From the NCBI GenBank assembly GCA_018857735.1, contig JABMCL010002458.1, positions 86,001 to 150,000 of the forward strand: a stretch of DNA of 64,000 nucleotides. The letters run 5' to 3'. Under the pieces are notes generated by a model. It was not told where the DNA came from. It made no database searches and was given only the letters and a program-made list of their open reading frames with translations. Positions 1 to 13,400 of the stretch are shown here, piece after piece (within the stretch, counting starts at the first letter, position 1; each line of letters starts with the position of its first letter). The DNA is from Alviniconcha marisindica (Eukaryota; Mollusca; Gastropoda; Provannidae). A program made the translations under genes and the position numbers.

Positions 1-780
1 CTCCTACAGTCACGCACCCTCCGTGTTTCCACTGACAGAAGCCACAATCCTTATCTCGATCAGTCTCCTACAGTCACCACCCTCCGTGTTTCCACTGACA
101 GAAGCCACAATCCTTATCTCGATCAGTCTCCTACAGTCACACACCCTCCGTGTTTCCACTGACAGAAGCCACAATCCTTATCTCGATCAGTCTCCTACAG
201 TCACGACACCCTCCGTGTTTCCACTGACAGAAGCCACAATCCTTATCTCGATCAGTCTCCTACAGTCACGCACCCTCCGTGTTTCCACTGACAGAAGCCA
301 CAATCCTTATCTCGATCAGTCTCCTACAGTCACACACCCTCCGTGTTTCCACTGACAGAAGCCACAATCCTTATCTCGATCAGTCTCCTACAGTCACACA
401 CCCTCCGTGTTTCCACTGACAGAAGCCACAATCCTTATCTCGATCAGTCTCCTACAGTCACACACCCTCCGTGTTTCCACTGACAGAAGCCACAATCCTT
501 ATCTCGATCAGTCTCCTACAGTCACGCACCCTCCGTGTTTCCACTGACAGAAGCCACAATCCTTATCTTGTTCAGCCTCCTACAGTCACACACCCTCCGT
601 GTTTCCACTGACAGAAGCCACAATCCTTATCTCGATCAGCCTCCTACAGTCACGCACCCTCCGTGTTTCCACTGACAGAAGCCACAATCCTTATCTCGAT
701 CAGTCTCCTACAGTCACGCACCCTCCGTGTTTCCACTGACAGAAGCCACAATCCTTATCTTGATCAGTCTCCTACAACCA
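1..780. repeat. 64-bp minisatellite, about 12 copies
   Basis: Unit contains CTCCGTGTTTCCACTGACAG and AGCCACAATCCTTATCTCGA. Copies are nearly identical and the array runs off the left edge; the last copy (from about 760) is degraded. Confidence 0.95.
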
Positions 781-901
781 TGCATCCTCTGCGTTTCCAC
801 TTACATTGCTGGCCGTAAGGCAGGTTAAGAAACCTGAACCAGCATGTCCTTAGCTAGCTGTCGTCACTCGGGGAGAGCGTCTCCTATCACCCAGTTTGAT
901 G

Positions 902-1940
902 CCACGTGACCCGCTGTGTGCTTGCTGTGGGAGGTGACCGCTGTGTGCCTGCTGTGGGTGGTGACCCGCTGTGTGCCTGCTGTGGGAGGTGACCCGCTGT
1001 GTGCCTGCTGTGGGGGTGACCCGCTGTGTGCCTGCTGTGGGAGGTGACCCGCTGTGTGCCTGCTGTGGGAGGTGACCCGCTGTGTGCCTGCGGTGGGAGG
1101 TGACCCGCTGTGTGCCTGCTGTGGGAGGTGACCCGCTGTGTGCCTGCTGTGGGAGGTGACCCGCTGTGTGCCTGCTGTGGGAGGTGACCCGCTGTGTGCT
1201 GCTGTGGGAGGTGACCCGCTGTGTGCATGCTGTGGAGTGACCCGCTGTGTGCATGCTGTGAGGTGACCCGCTGTGTGCCTGCGTGGAAATGACCCGCTGT
1301 GTGCATGCTGTGGGAAGTGACCCGCTGTGTGCATGCTGTGGGAGGTGACCCGCTGTGTGCCTGCTGTGGACAATGACCCGCTGTGTGCATGCTGTGGGAG
1401 GTGACCCGCTGTGTGCATGCTGTGGGAGGTGACCCGCTGTGTGCCTGCTGTGGCAATGACCCGCTGTGTGCTGCTGTGGGAGGTGACCCGCTGTGTGCAT
1501 GCTGTGGGAGGTGACCCGCTGTGTGCTCTGCTGTGGGTGGTGACCCGCTGTGTGCCTGCTGTGGGAGGTGACCCGCTGTGTGCCTGCTGTGGGAGGTGAC
1601 CCGCTGTGTGCCTGCTGTGGGAGGTGACCCGCTGTGTGCCTGCTGTGGGAGGTGACCCGCTGTGTGCCTGCTGTGGGAGGTGACCCGCTGTGTGCTGCTG
1701 TGGGAGTGACCCGCTGTGTGCCTGCTGTGGGAGGTGACCCGCTGTGTGCCTGCGGTGGGAGGTGACCCGCTGTGTGCTGCTGTGGGAGGTGACCCGCTGT
1801 GTGCCTGCTGTGGGAGGTGACCCGCTGTGTGCCTGCTGTGGAGTGACCCCTGGTGCCTGCTGTGGGAGGTGACCCGCTGTGTGCACGCTGTGTGCCTGCT
1901 GTGGAGGTGACCCGCTGGGTGCATGCTGTGGGAGGTGACC
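902..1940. repeat. 28-bp GC-rich minisatellite, about 37 copies
   Basis: Unit GTGACCCGCTGTGTGCCTGC plus TGTGGGAG. Because 28 is not a multiple of three and several copies have indels, long apparent ORFs appear in every minus frame. They are by-products. Confidence 0.95.
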
Positions 1941-2056
1941 CGCTGTGTACAGTGATGGTCTTGCATTCTATGCACAACTCTGCAGGCCATCACACCCTCC
2001 GGAGCGAGCGGTTGTCATGGAAACTTGTTGCTTCCTGTACAAAGCTACCCACCAGA

Positions 2057-2745
2057 CCCCTGTACATAGCAACCAACCCTCTGTACATAGCAACCAGCCC
2101 TCTATACATAGCAACCAGCTCCTGTACATAGCAACCAGCCCTCTATACATAGCAACCAGCTCCTTGTACATAGCAACCAGCCCTCTGTACATAGCAACCA
2201 GCTCCTTGTACATAGCAACCAGCCCTCAGTACATAGCAACCAGCCCTCTGTACATAACAACCAGCCCTCTATACATAGCAACCAGCTCCTTGTACATAGC
2301 AACCAGCCCTCTGTACATAGCAACCAGCTCCTTGTACATAGCAACCAGCCCTCTGTACATAGCAACCAGCTCCTTGAACATAGCAACCAGCCCTCAGTAC
2401 ATAGCAACCAGCCCTCTGTACATAGCAGCCAGCCCTCAGTCCATAGCAACCAGCTCCTTGTACATAGCAACCAGCCCTCTGTACATAGCAACCAGCTCCC
2501 TCTAGCCATAGCAACCAGCCCTCTGTACATAGCAACCAGCCCTCAGTCCATAGCAACCAGCTCCTTGTACATAGCAACCAGCCCTCTGTACATAGCAACC
2601 AGCTCCTTGAACATAGCAACCAGCCCTCAGTACATAGCAACCAGCTCCCTGTACATAGCAACCAGCCCTCAGTACATAGCAACCAGCCCTCAGTACATAG
2701 CAACCAGCCCTCTGTACATAGCAACCAGTCCCTGTACATGACAAC
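2057..2745. repeat. 21-22 bp minisatellite, about 32 copies
   Basis: Unit CTCTGTACATAGCAACCAGC with CTCT/CTCA/CTCCTT variants. The variants alternate in a higher-order pattern (pairs of the CTCT and CTCCTT types). Confidence 0.93.
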
Positions 2746-2805
2746 CACACAATTCATGGCAACACTCTGTAACACCACTCAGACATAGTTATGGTCCAGT
2801 TCCCT

Positions 2806-2955
2806 GTCCACTAGACCATCTGTAACAGTTACAACACCAGCTAGACCATCTGTAACAGTTACAACACCAGCTAGACCATCTGTAACATTTACAACATCCA
2901 CCAGACCATCTGTAACAGTTACAACATCCACCAGACCATCTGTAACAGTTACAAC
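2806..2955. repeat. 30-bp minisatellite, 5 copies
   Basis: Unit contains AGACCATCTGTAACAGTTAC. Two end variants (ACACCAGCT and ACATCCACC). Confidence 0.9.
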
Positions 2956-2989
2956 AGGGTGCCTAGCCAGTGACATAAACTATTGCCCA

Positions 2990-3335
2990 GACTATTCATA
3001 ACTTCACTTCAAAATCAGTCACACAAATTATTGCCTGGTGCAATTCACAACACCACTTCAAATTGAGTCACAGAAAATTATTGCTGGGTGTACCATTACT
3101 TTAAAGTCAGACACACGAAACTAATGCCAGGTGCTCTGTTTGCACCATCACTTTAAAGTCAGACACACGAAACTAATGCCGGGTGCTCTGTTTGCATCAT
3201 CACTTTAAAGTCAGACACACAAAACTAATGCCTGGTGCTCTGTTTGCACAATCACTTTAAAGTCAGACACACAAAACTAATGCCTGGTGCTCTGTTTGCA
3301 CAATCACTTTAAAGTCAGTCACACAAAATGAATGC
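2990..3335. repeat. 52-bp minisatellite, about 6 copies
   Basis: Unit contains CTTTAAAGTCAGACACACAA and CTAATGCCTGGTGCTCTGTT. The leftmost copies are diverged. Confidence 0.88.
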
Positions 3336-3420
3336 TCGGTGCTCAGCCAACCAGACCACTTTAACAACTGTCAGTTCAGTCAAACAACATTTTTGCCACT
3401 TTTCACAACAAAAGACAATG

Positions 3421-3444
3421 CCCCCCCCCCCCCCCCCCCCCCCC
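3421..3444. repeat. Poly(C) tract, 24 bases
   Basis: Uninterrupted cytosine run. Length is uncertain in any assembly. The following 3445-3760 is single-copy sequence with no exon I can support. Confidence 0.9.
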
Positions 3445-3764
3445 ATTCTGCACACAGACCCTGGCTGCCGTGGCAACGGGTTAACTGTCATCTGGCTTCC
3501 TCATTGCTCCTCTCAAGGACGCACACTGGTCTGGAACCCGAGCCATTCTGGCGTCTGTTGGTCTGGCCTTAAGTGCCGGGGACTGAGGTCGGTGCTCCAC
3601 GAGCAGTAAGCTAGCTGAGGAAGTTGGCTGTCGCATTCTGGGAGTGCGAGCCAGTTACAAGCTGCAAAGTCAGCCGTGATGTGACCGCAAGGCTCGCTAC
3701 CACCGCTTGACACCGCTCAAGTCACCATCACTCGTCCGTCTCTTGCTGAGTGGAAGGCTTGGTG

Positions 3765-4000
3765 GCTACACAGCTAGCTAGCTTGGTGGGTTGTTCACTT
3801 ATCTCCAAGTTCTCCACGCCTGTATAGTCTCTCGCAGCATGAACACGCCGACAGCTAGCTAGCTTGGTGGGTTGTTCACTTATCACAGCTAGCTAGCTTG
3901 GTGGGTTGTTCACTTATCTCCAAGGTCTCCACGCCTGTATAGCCTCTCGCAGCATGAACACGCCGACAGCTAGCTCAGCTGCTTCTGAAGCTGCAGCTGT
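3765..4000. repeat. Diverged duplication with AGCTAGCTAGC palindromes
   Basis: Segment ACAGCTAGCTAGCTTGGTGG plus the following TTGTTCACTTATC occurs three times, and the adjacent CTCCACGCCTGTATAG...CGCAGCATGAACACGCCG block twice. Confidence 0.85.
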
Positions 4001-4018
4001 CTTTTCAGCACACACTGG

Positions 4019-4194
4019 CTGGCAGCCAACTTGCTTGGTCGCTAGCTATGCTGTACCAGCCAACTTGCTTGGTCGCTAGCTATGCTGTACCAGCCAACTT
4101 GCTTGGTCGCTAGCTATGCTGTACCAGCCAACTTGCTTGGTCGCTAGCTATGCTGTACCAGCCAACTTGCTTGGTCGCTAGCTATGCTGTACGA
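4019..4194. repeat. 34-bp minisatellite, 5 copies
   Basis: Unit CCAGCCAACTTGCTTGGTCG followed by CTAGCTATGCTGTA. Copies are almost identical. Confidence 0.93.
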
Positions 4195-4261
4195 GGTTCT
4201 GGGTGTGAGCCAAACGACTGCGACCTTACTTCTAGACTGCTCTGAAGTGAGAGTAGCGAGT

Positions 4262-4487
4262 GCTTCATCTGAAAACAGGACAGAAAGATGGTTCATCTGA
4301 AAACAGCAAAGAAAGATGGTGCATCTGAAAACAGGAAAGAAAGATGGTGCATCTGAAAACAGGACAGAAAGATGGTGCATCTGAAAACAGGACAGAAAGA
4401 TGGTGCATCTGAAAACAGGAAAGAAAGATGGTGCATCTGAAAACAGGACAGAAAGATGGTTCATCTGAAAACAGCAAAGAAAGATGA
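4262..4487. repeat. 28-bp minisatellite, 8 copies
   Basis: Unit GCATCTGAAAACAGGACAGA plus AAGATGGT. The array is nearly mirror-symmetric in its variants (TTC and GCAAAG types at both ends). Confidence 0.93.
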
Positions 4488-4514
4488 TTCTTTCACACAT
4501 GCTCAGAGAACCAA

Positions 4515-5245
4515 AGACACAGGTTTGCACTCAGGCAGAAGTGAGGAGTAGAAGAGAGACACCAAAGAGACAGGTTTGCAGTCAGGCAAAGGAGTGGAAG
4601 AGAGACACCAAAGAGACAGGTTTGCAGTCAGGCAAAGGAGTAGAAGAGAGACACCAAAGAGACAGGTTTGCAGTCAGGCAAAGGAGTAGAAGAGAGACCG
4701 AGCATTCATCACAAGAGACACCAAGAGACAGTTTGCAGTCAGGCAAAGGAGTGGAAGAAGACGGGACCAAAAGAAAAACAAAGCTTTGCAGTCAGGCCCA
4801 AGGAGTAATGAAGCAGAGACACCTAAAAGTAGCACATGCTTATCATGTCAGAAAGCATAAGGCATTAACAAAACATTAGCATACCAAAGAGACATGTTTG
4901 CAGTCAGGCAAAGGAGTAGAAGAGAGACACCAAAGAGACAGGTTTGCAGTCAGGCAAAGGAGTAAAAGAGAGACACCAAAGAGACAGGTTTGCAGTCAGG
5001 CAAAGGAGTAGAAGAGAGACACCAAAGAGACAGGTTTGCAGTCAGGCAAAGGAGTAGAAGAGAGACACCAAAGAGACAGGTTTGCAGTCAGGCAAAGGAG
5101 TAGAAGAGACATGGGAGGAGTAAAAGAGAGACACCAAAGAGACAGGTTTGCAGTCAGGCAAAGGAGTGGAAGAGAGACACCAAAGAGACAGGTTTGCAGT
5201 CAGGCAAAGGAGTGGAAGACAGATGGGAGGAGTAAAAGAGAGAAA
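4515..5245. repeat. 46-bp minisatellite, about 14 copies
   Basis: Unit contains ACACCAAAGAGACAGGTTTG and CAGTCAGGCAAAGGAGTA. Interrupted at about 4700-4890 by diverged copies. 5246-5575 is single-copy. Confidence 0.93.
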
Positions 5246-5747
5246 CAAAAGCTTTAAAGTGACGCTCCATATCTAGTCACTGTACACTGCCATGGTATCA
5301 CATGAAACAAATTCACTATAAATCACCATCATCTTCATCCACTGTACAGAAAGATAAGGCATTTAACAAAACATTAGCATCATTTTTTCTTGATGAGCCT
5401 CAATATCAGCACCCTAATAACGAGGCTTTACACTTGCTTCACAATGCAGCTGTTTGTTGTTTTCTATTTCCTGTTATCACACTGACCGCTGTCACTTCTC
5501 CATTGTGAAAGACGTCTTAGCACTAGCATTCTTCCGCTGTTCCCTTCTCTCTCTCCCTCACACACATGCATGCGCGCATGCACACACACACACACACACA
5601 CACATATACAATTCATCCAAAATAAGCACAAAAATGTGGAGGACTTCTCTTCCTTTGGACTCTTTGTGTTCCAGACCCCCCCCCCTCCCACACACACACA
5701 CACACACACATCTGCCCGACCTGAACCCCCCACTCCCTGACTGGTAC

Positions 5748-5868
5748 CTGGTCCAGAAGCTGTATGGTGGTGTGAAGGATCTCCCTCCACTTGGACACCT
5801 CATCCTGGTGAAGGGAGCGCTGCTGTCGAAGCAAGTGGGCCCAGTCCTCCTGACTTCGGGGGTGTTGC
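5748..5868 (-). CDS. GRAMD1: GRAMD1 exon 15, lumenal C-terminal segment
   Basis: Codons 737-777. Reads [17 protein letters not shown] and [15 protein letters not shown], equal to the vertebrate PQSQTEWAQLL...KWREI...LLDQ segment. Acceptor TGTGACAG, donor CAG|GTACCA. About 25-45 further residues and the stop codon are expected in a later exon that I could not identify. Confidence 0.93.
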
Positions 5869-6053
5869 CTGTCACACACACGCAGCAACATACTGACGAC
5901 TGTCACATACACACAGCAACATGCTGACAACTGTCACACACAGAGCAACATACTGACGACTGTCAAATACACACAGCAACATACTGACGACTGTCACATA
6001 CACACAGCAACATGCTGACGACTGTCACACACCCATCAACATACTGACGACTG

Positions 6054-6087
<34 letters not shown>

Positions 6088-9000
6088 CAACATACTGACA
6101 ACTGTTGCACACAGAGCAACATACTGACGACTGTCACACACACATATACACAGCAACATACTGACAACTGTCACACACAGCAACATACTGACGACTGTCA
6201 CACACACAAAGCAACATACAGATGACTGACACACACACAGCAACATACCGATGACTATCACACTCACATCAACAGCAACATACTGACGACTGTCACACAC
6301 ACATCACAGCAACATACTGACGACTGTCACACACAGACAACATACTGATGACTGTCTCACACACACAAGCAACATACGAGACTGTCACCACACACCACAC
6401 ACAACATACCAACACACACACACACACACAACATACTGACGACTGTCACACACACACCAACATACTGACGACTGTCACACCCAGATCAACATACCAATGA
6501 CTGTCACATATATACACAAATCAACATATGGATGACTGTCTCACACACACAAATCAACATACAGAGGACTGTCTCACACACAAATCAATATATTGATGAC
6601 TGTCGTATACACAAATTGACATATTGATGACTGTCACACACACAGGTCAACATACAGATGACTGTCTCACACACACAAATCAACATACAGATGACTGTCT
6701 CACACACACAAATCAACATACAGATGACTGTCTCACACACACAATCAACATACAGATGACTGTCTCACACACACAATCAACATACAGATGACTGTCTCAC
6801 ACACACAAATCAACATACAGATGACTGTACTCACACACACAACATCAACATACAGATGACTGTCTCACACACACAATCAACATACAGATGACTGTCTCAC
6901 ACACACAAATCAACATACAGATGACTGTCTCACACACACAAATCAACATACAGATGACTGTCTCACACACACAAATCAACATACAGATGACTGTCTCCAC
7001 ACACAAATCAACATACAGATGACTGTCTCACACACACAATCAACATACAGATGACTGTCTCACACACAAATCAACATACAGATGACTGTCACACACACAA
7101 ATCAACATACAGATGACTCACACATGCAAACCACATACAAATCAACATGCTGATGACTGTTCCACATGCAAATCAATATACTGATGACTGTCCACACACA
7201 TAAATCAATATACTGATGACTGTCCACACACATAAATCAATATACTGATGACTGTCACACGCATAAATCAACAGACTGATGAATTGGGGGTGTTGACTAT
7301 CACAGGAAAGGAAATAATTTCTTCGCGCCCAGTCATCCATGACAGAAACATCAGGGGACTGTCACAGATGAATGAACATACAGATGACCTTCAGGTGTTG
7401 CCAGCACACAGACAGTGCAACAATGCAGTGAGTGAACACTACTCACAGGAGGTTGTCAATTTCCTGGTCAGTGTGGGCTGAGTACAAGCCTGCTGTTGAC
7501 GCCTCCATCGCCCACAGCTTGTAGAACAGCACAGCGTTGAACATCACCAGCAGTATCAAACTGAAACCAACCAACCAACCAAGTGTTGAACATCACCAGC
7601 AGTATCAAACTGCAACCAACCAACCAACCAAGTGTTGGACATCACCAGCAGTATCCAACTGCAACCAACCAACCAACCGAGTGTTGAACATCACTGCAGC
7701 AGTATCCAACTGAAATGACTAACCAACCAATCACAGCACTGACCACACTCAAACTCGTAATCAAACTGAAATCAACCAATCACTGAATCAACTAACCACA
7801 GCACTGACCACACTCAAACTCGTAATCAAACTGAAATCAACCAACCACAACACTGACCATACTCAAACTCGTAATCAAACTGAAATCAACCAACCACAAC
7901 ACTGACCATACTCAAACTTGTAATCAAACTGAAATCAACCAATCACTGAATCAACCAATCACAACACTGACCACACTCAAACTCGTAATCAAACTGAAAT
8001 CAACCAACCACAACACTGACCATACTCAAACTCGTAATCAAACTGAAATCAACCAACCACAACACTGACCATACTCAAACTTGTAATCAAACTGAAATCA
8101 ACCAATCACTGAATCAACCAATCACAACACTGACCACACTCAAACTCGTAATCAAACTGAAATCAACCAATCACTGAATCAACCAACCACAACACTGCAC
8201 AGCAGAAGGTAAACCACAGCACACTGAACTGAAATTTCAACATCATCAGCAGAATTAAAATGGAATCAGTCAATTAGTGAATGACATCACCAGACCCCCC
8301 CCCCCCAAACGTCTGCTTGAGGACCCCAGACTGATCCCTGGCAGGTCTGTCTAGTTGGTTCATTTCAATCACTGTGGACAGGGACTCTCTTCTTGGTTCA
8401 TTTGAACCACAAGTCTATAAGGACTGCTATCTTGGTTCATTTGAACCACAAGTCTATAAGGACTGCTATCTTGGTTCATTGGAACCACAAGTCTATAAGG
8501 ACTGCTATCTTGGTTCATTGGAAACGGTCTATAAGGACTGCTATCTTGGTTCATTGGAACCACAAGTCTATAAGGACTGCTATCTTGGTTCATTTGAACC
8601 ACAAGTCTATAAGGACTGCTATCTTGGTTCATCGGAACCACAAGTCTATAAGGACTGCTATCTTGGTTCATCGGAACCACAAGTCTATAAGGACTGCTAT
8701 CTTGGTTCATCGGAACCACAAGTCTATAAGGACTGCTATCTTGGTTCATCGGAACCACAAGTCTATAAGGACTGCTATCTTGGTTCATCTGAACCACAAG
8801 TCTATAAGGACTGCTATCTTGGTTCATTCGAACCACAAGTCTATAAGGACTGCTATCTTGGTTCATTTGAACCACAAGTCTATAAGGACTGCTATCTTGG
8901 TTCATTGGAACCACAAGTCTATAAGGACTGCTATCTTGGTTCATTGGAAATGGTCTGTAAGGACTGCTATCTTGGTTCATTTGAAACGGTCTATAAGGAC

Positions 9001-10389
9001 TCTTTGTCTCAGTCTCTTCCTAGTTCATTTGAACCAAACTGTACTGGGACTACCGTCTTGGTTCATTTGGAACAGAAGCCTATAAGGACTACCTTCTGGG
9101 TTCACCTGAGATGGTAATCTACAGGTTTCATTGGAACCAGCAGTCTACAAAGACTACCTTCTGGGTTCACCTGAGATGGTAATCTACAGGTTTCATTGGA
9201 ACCAGCAGTCTACAAAGACTACCTTCTGGGTTCACCTGAGCTGCTAATCTACAGGTTTCATTGGAACCAGCAGTCTACAAAGACTACCTTCAGTGCTTCT
9301 ATGAAGCAGAGGCCCACAAGGACTGCCCCTCCACAGTTCACTTTCTTGGCTCATCACGAAGCAAAAGTCTACAAGGACTACATTTCCGTTCATTTAAACC
9401 AGAAGTCCGTTCCGAAATCACAACCAGAAGCTGATCAGTTCTAAGCAGGCTTCATGTCTGCCCGACAATGAAAATGAGGCTCTGTCACAGGTCAGGCTGA
9501 CATTTGCTTGTGATGCAAAAGGACAAAAGACAGGTTTCAGACCATTTTGCAGCACCTGCCAATCACACTGTAATGAGGCCACAAAGGCTCCTGCCGATCA
9601 CACTGTAATGAGGTCACAAAGGCACCTGCCAATCACACTTTAATGAGGTCACAAAGGCACCTGCCAATCACACTGTAATGAGGCCACAAAGGCTCCCACA
9701 AACACACCACTGTAATGAGGACACAAAGGCTCCTGCAAGCACACCACTGTAATGAGGTCACAAAGGCTCCTGCAAGCACACCACTGTAATGAGGTCACAA
9801 AGGCTCCTGCAAACACACCACTGTAATGAGGTCACGAAGGCTCCTGCAAGCACACCACTGTAATGAGGTCACAAAGGCTCCTGCAAGCACACCACTGTAA
9901 TGAGGTCACAAAGGCTCCTGCAAACACACCACTGTAATGAGGTCGCGAAGGCTCCTGCAAACACACCACTGTAATGAGGTCACAAAGGCTCCTGCAAACA
10001 CACCACTGTAATGAGGTCACAAAGGCTCCTGCAAACACACCACTAAGAAGCATGACTGCAGCTCTGACAAGGAAAGGCCACAGTTACTTACATGATGATG
10101 ATGACTCGAACCAGCGTGTCTGCATTGAGTCTGATCATTCCTTCCTCCTTCAGGCCCGCACCTGCACACAGGTCCGGGTCAGTCATGTGTCACCTCCAGC
10201 CATAAATTAACACATGATGTTGATGAGGAGGTTGATAATAATAACAGATAAGTTTTGTATAGCGCTATTCTCTGGTGTACACAAACTCACTGCAATTTAC
10301 AACATTCTCCAACATTTTCTAAGTGGGGATTTCTTTTTGATGGTAACATGTTCATGAAAGTAATACTTATATGACAATTAACAATGTAT

Positions 10390-10426
<37 letters not shown>

Positions 10427-13400
10427 TGGTGATGATGATAACCAGCATGCACACAGATAACCTGGACCAGCCCTGCAAAGTGATGTTGCCTGTGTCACTC
10501 ATGATGTTGATGATGTTGACAACCAGCATGCACACAGATAACTTAAATCAGCTCTGCAAAGTGACACTGCCTGTGTCACGAATGATGGAGATAATGGTAA
10601 TGATGAACATGACAGTGATGATGAATCTGATTACTCATGGTAATAGTGATGGTGATGATGCTGTAAGATGATGATGGTTACAGTAATGGTAGTAAGGATG
10701 GTGATGATTATGATCAGATTTAAACTAGATCATCTCCCCTCTTTTCAGTGAAGCACGTGTGTATCACCAGTCACAAAAATAACAGTGGTAACAAGTGGAC
10801 AGACAAACCAACCAACAGAATGACTAACAGACAAACCAACCAACAGAGTGACTAACAGACAAACCAACCAACAGACAAACCAACCAACAGAGTGACCAAC
10901 AGACACACTAACCGACAGATAAACCAACAGGGAGACAAATGGACAGACAAACCAACCAACAGACACACCAACCGACAGATAAACCAACAAGCAGACAAAG
11001 TGAGAGCTACACCAGCGAAGCACTAACACAACCAACCAACAGCCTAACCTCTGGTGGGGGAAGGGGGCGTGGACGAGGGCTGCCTGTCGCTCAGGGCGCG
11101 AGCCTGAACCATGGTGTCCGACACGCTGGCGTGCAGCTTCCGTCGGCGGCGCAGTTTCTTCTTGGACAGCTGGTGCTGGTGGCTGGGGTGATGGCTCTCC
11201 TGTCTCTCCGCCTCCCGTCGCAGGTGAGCCGCTGCCACACACCACACCTTGTGTCATTTTTTGTTCATCAGGAACCCTCGGCCACAGGCTCTTACAGGTG
11301 AGCTGTATCATTTTTTGTTCATCAGGAACCCTTGGCCACAGGCTCATAGAGGTGTCCGGAGACAAAGTTCAACCACTTTCAATGCCCCCCTTTTTTTTTC
11401 AAGGACCTAATGAACTTTAAGAAAGAACAAGCAGATTTTTTTAAATCTATAGATGCAACACTCAGTCACTGTCACACGCCTGAACAGGCCACCTTAAGCA
11501 ACCAATAAAAAGGCTGTTGTCATAAGCAACCAATAAAAAGGTTGTTGTCATAAGCAACCAGTAAAAAAGTTGTTCGTCATAAGCAACCAGTAAAAAGGTT
11601 GTCATAAGCAACCAATAAAAAGGTTGCTGCCTTAAGCAACCAGTAAAAAGGTTGCTGCCTTAAGCAATCCATAAAAAGGTTAAAAGACTCATTATTCTCT
11701 CCTCTTTAAATACAGAGGATATATATCACCATAGGAAATGAAATGAAAATGAAAACAATATCATCTCATTAATGGGAAAACAGCCTGCAGATGATATGCA
11801 GGAAAAAGGCCCATGTGAAAGCTGGGACCAAAGACGGCTGCTGGGTGAAATACTCACAGAGGTTCCTGAAGTAATCGGTCAGCCCGTTGACAGCACTTTT
11901 CTCTATCATCCCTGCAGCACAAAGCAACCGCAACCAGTCACACACCACCTGACTCCAACACCTATACCTCATCCCCACCGCAGACTGGCACCACAGGAAC
12001 TGCAGTCTAAGACTTGTCTGTCAACATCCCCACCACAGACTGGCACAACAGGAACTGCAGCCTAAGACTTGTCTGTCAACATCCCCACCACAGACTAGTA
12101 CAACAGGAACTGTAGTCTAAGACTGTCAACATCCCCACTACAGACTGGTACAACAGGAACAGCAGTCTAAGACTTGTCTGTCAACATCCCCACCACAGAC
12201 TGGTACAACAGGAACTGCAGTCTAAGACTTGTCTGTCAACATCCCCACCACAGACTGGTACAACAGGAACAGCAGTCTAAGACTTGTCTGTCAACATCCC
12301 CACTACAGACTGGTACAACAGGAACAGCAGTCTAAGACTTGTCTGTCAACATCCCCACTACAGACTAGTACAACAGGAACAGCAGTCTAAGACTGTCAAC
12401 ATCCCCACCACAGACTTGTAAAACATAAGCTCTTCAGTGTCAGACATCCCTAAACATTCCCATCACAGACATGTGGAACATAATCTACACACACATAGTG
12501 TCAGACTCACCCTTAAACATTCCCATCACAGACTTGTGGAACATAATCTACACACACATGGTATCACTCACCCTTAAACATTCCCATCACAGACATGTGG
12601 AACATAATCTACACACACATGGTGTCACTCACCCTTAAACATTCCCATCACAGACTTGTGGAACATAATCTACACACACATGGTGTCACTCACCCTTAAA
12701 CATTCCCATCACAGACTTGTGGAACATAATCTACACACACGTGATGTCAGACTCACCCTTAAACATTCCCATCACAGACTTGTGGAACATAATCTACACA
12801 CACCTGGTGTCACTCACCCTTAAACATTCCCATCACAGTTTTGTGGAACATAATCTACACACACATAGTGTCAGACTCACCCTTAAACATTCCCATCACA
12901 GACTTGTGGAACATAATCTACACACACATAGTGTCAGACTCACCCTTAAACATTCCCATCACAGACTTGTGGAACATAATCTACACACACATGGTGTCAC
13001 TCACCCTTAAACATTCCCATCACAGACTTGTGGAACATAATCTACACACACGTGATGTCAGACTCACCCTTAAACATTCCCATCACAGACTTGTGGAACA
13101 TAATCTACACACACATGGTGTCACTCACCCTTAAACATTCCCATCACAGACTTGTGGAACATAATCTACACACACGTGGTGTCAGACTCACCCTTAAACA
13201 TTCCCATCACAGTTTTGTGGAACATAATCTACACACACATGGTGTCACTCACCCTTAAACATTCCCATCACAGACATGTGGAACATAATCTACACACACA
13301 TAGTGTCAGACTCACCCTTAAACATTCCCATCACAGACTTGCGGAACTTGAGCTCGCTGGTTACTTGAACCCGACACTTGTTGAGGGAGACGCGGGTGAG

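Noticed and set aside
850..1993. Long open frames (340-375 codons) on the minus strand
   Set aside because: They run through a 28-bp tandem repeat in all three frames and only repeat histidine/glycine/serine motifs; no conserved protein.
1..5245. CRISPR-like arrays of regular repeats
   Set aside because: Units are contiguous or vary gradually; there are no unique spacers of constant length and the DNA is clearly eukaryotic.
8369..9117. Open frames of 203-247 codons on both strands, resembling a repetitive secreted protein
   Set aside because: The 39-bp unit is divisible by three, which keeps frames open automatically. The region is inside a GRAMD1 intron, with two frames open on the opposite strand as well and no signal peptide.
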